In this document: in pieces, positions 22,662-23,425 of the stretch
Layout: the number at the start of each line of letters is the position of its first letter
How positions within the stretch are numbered: position 1 is the first letter of the stretch
Assembly (NCBI GenBank): GCA_002364555.1
Contig: DEYM01000119.1
Location: 8,488 to 31,912, forward strand
Source of the DNA: Phycisphaerales bacterium UBA3158
Lineage (GTDB): Bacteria; Planctomycetota; Phycisphaerae; Phycisphaerales; SM1A02
DNA length: 23,425 nucleotides
Reading direction: 5' to 3'
The notes under the pieces: generated by a model
Seen by the model: the letters and a program-made list of their open reading frames with translations, nothing else
Databases searched by the model: none
Told to the model about the DNA's origin: nothing
Made by a program: the position numbers and the translations under genes

Positions 22662-23425
22662 ATGCAGAATCTGATCTCAAAGATCGTCCTGATACTCATC
22701 ATCATTGGCGCCTGTGTCTGGGCTTTCATGCCACCCAGCGAGAAGGTCCGTCTCGGACGCGATCTCAGTGGTGGTGTCAGCCTGGTCTACTCCGTGCGAA
22801 TGCCAGAAGGTGCCAACCGTCGTCAGGTACTCGACCAGACGATCGATGTCCTCAAGGATCGTGTGAATCCACAGGGTGTCCTCGATATCTCGATGGTTCC
22901 GCTTGGAACGGATCGAATCGAAGTGGTCATGCCACTGCCAAATGACGAGGTCAAGGGGCTTGCCGCCTCATTCGACCGGGAGCTTGACGCACTGGTCCAG
23001 TCCGCGGAGGTCAAGGCTTCCGAGCTGGACTCCTCCCTACGGGATGGGACCGCGGTCAAGCGATTCGGCGAGGCCGGTGAACGTGGCCAACTGCTCTCCA
23101 GGCTCCAGAAGTCCTACAACGACATGCGGAGCCTCGAATCACAGCTTGAGGATGATTCGACCGATCCCAAGGAACGTCGAGGGATCCAGAGAAAGCTGGC
23201 CGATGCGGAGATCAGCTACGAGGATCTCTATGAGCGGGTGATGTCGCTGAGCCTCCAGCGATCGAGAATCGTCAGGATGCTCGATCTGCCTGAGAAGAAG
23301 GAATTGATCAGGGCACCCAATGGAAGCCCGATGGTGGATGACAGCGGGGAGCGGATGTATCGTCCGTCCCAGCGTACTGCTGCGATGACCCAGATCGTCC
23401 AGGAGTTCCCCGATCTCACCAGCGA
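22662..23425 (+). CDS. secD: Protein translocase subunit SecD (partial, runs off window)
   Basis: The frame is open from the ATG at 22662 to the window end (254 codons, no stop). It has an N-terminal membrane helix (about 7-23), then LGRDLSGGVSLVYSV (31-45), matching the family's LGLDLRGG. VLKDRVNPQGV (63-73) and DRIEVVMP (84-91) correspond to the P1 base. SecD uses the proton gradient to pull preproteins out of the Sec channel. A roughly 120-residue charged helical insertion then begins (about 94-215, with the longest heptad-like part near 140-205), which classical SecD lacks. Whether SecF is fused downstream cannot be seen. Confidence 0.94.
   Translation, partial: MQNLISKIVLILIIIGACVWAFMPPSEKVRLGRDLSGGVSLVYSVRMPEGANRRQVLDQTIDVLKDRVNPQGVLDISMVPLGTDRIEVVMPLPNDEVKGLAASFDRELDALVQSAEVKASELDSSLRDGTAVKRFGEAGERGQLLSRLQKSYNDMRSLESQLEDDSTDPKERRGIQRKLADAEISYEDLYERVMSLSLQRSRIVRMLDLPEKKELIRAPNGSPMVDDSGERMYRPSQRTAAMTQIVQEFPDLTS

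Noticed and set aside
1..23425. CRISPR arrays, insertion sequences, tRNA or rRNA genes, prophage or toxin-antitoxin pairs
   Set aside because: Looked for regular repeats, transposase-like frames, tRNA-like cloverleaf segments and small paired genes in the gaps. Nearly all sequence is occupied by recognised genes and nothing of this kind was seen by eye; a covariance-model search was not possible.

Overview
The window looks like a chromosomal housekeeping segment from a planctomycete, probably of the Phycisphaerae. The main pointer is a gene at 4829-5257 that reads as the Minf_1886/PVC-superphylum conserved protein family. A diderm-type envelope (Mla-type lipid transporter, OmpA-like lipoproteins) and family-specific insertions in the SecD, prepilin peptidase and rhomboid proteins fit this. 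The lineage is inferred from protein character alone; no rRNA or tRNA gene is visible.

Layout. (1) 133-3355, minus strand: an OmpA-like lipoprotein followed by a hairpin terminator, then a tight group of mlaE (ABC permease), a secreted transglutaminase-fold protein lacking all three catalytic residues, and a small double-CPEC zinc-ribbon membrane protein. (2) 3449-6640, plus strand: a metal-dependent amidohydrolase, the PVC conserved protein, and an AI-2E/PerM-type membrane protein. (3) 6645-12007, minus strand: recG, polX and ffh in one apparent operon. (4) 12060-15784, plus strand: xseA, xseB and a type IV prepilin peptidase, tightly coupled, then a second OmpA-like lipoprotein. (5) 15856-17817, plus strand: kup potassium transporter. 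(6) 17826-19630, minus strand: mlaF and mlaD, coupled by a 4-base overlap. (7) 19757-23425, plus strand: rhomboid protease, tgt, yajC and the start of secD, which runs off the end of the window.

How the genes fit together. Three themes dominate: DNA repair (RecG, PolX, exonuclease VII), protein targeting and export (Ffh, YajC, SecD, prepilin peptidase, rhomboid) and envelope maintenance (MlaE with MlaF/MlaD, two OmpA-like lipoproteins). MlaE, MlaF and MlaD are normally parts of one transporter, but here the permease lies about 15 kb from the ATPase/MCE pair and is grouped with two proteins of unknown role.

I saw no CRISPR array, insertion sequence, prophage or other obvious mobile element. 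The most interesting items are the apparently dead transglutaminase in the mlaE group, a terminator placed directly against the mlaE start, three stop/start overlaps of the form TTGA, a large inter-aspartate insertion in the prepilin peptidase, a coiled-coil insertion in SecD, and a perfect 19-base palindrome before yajC.
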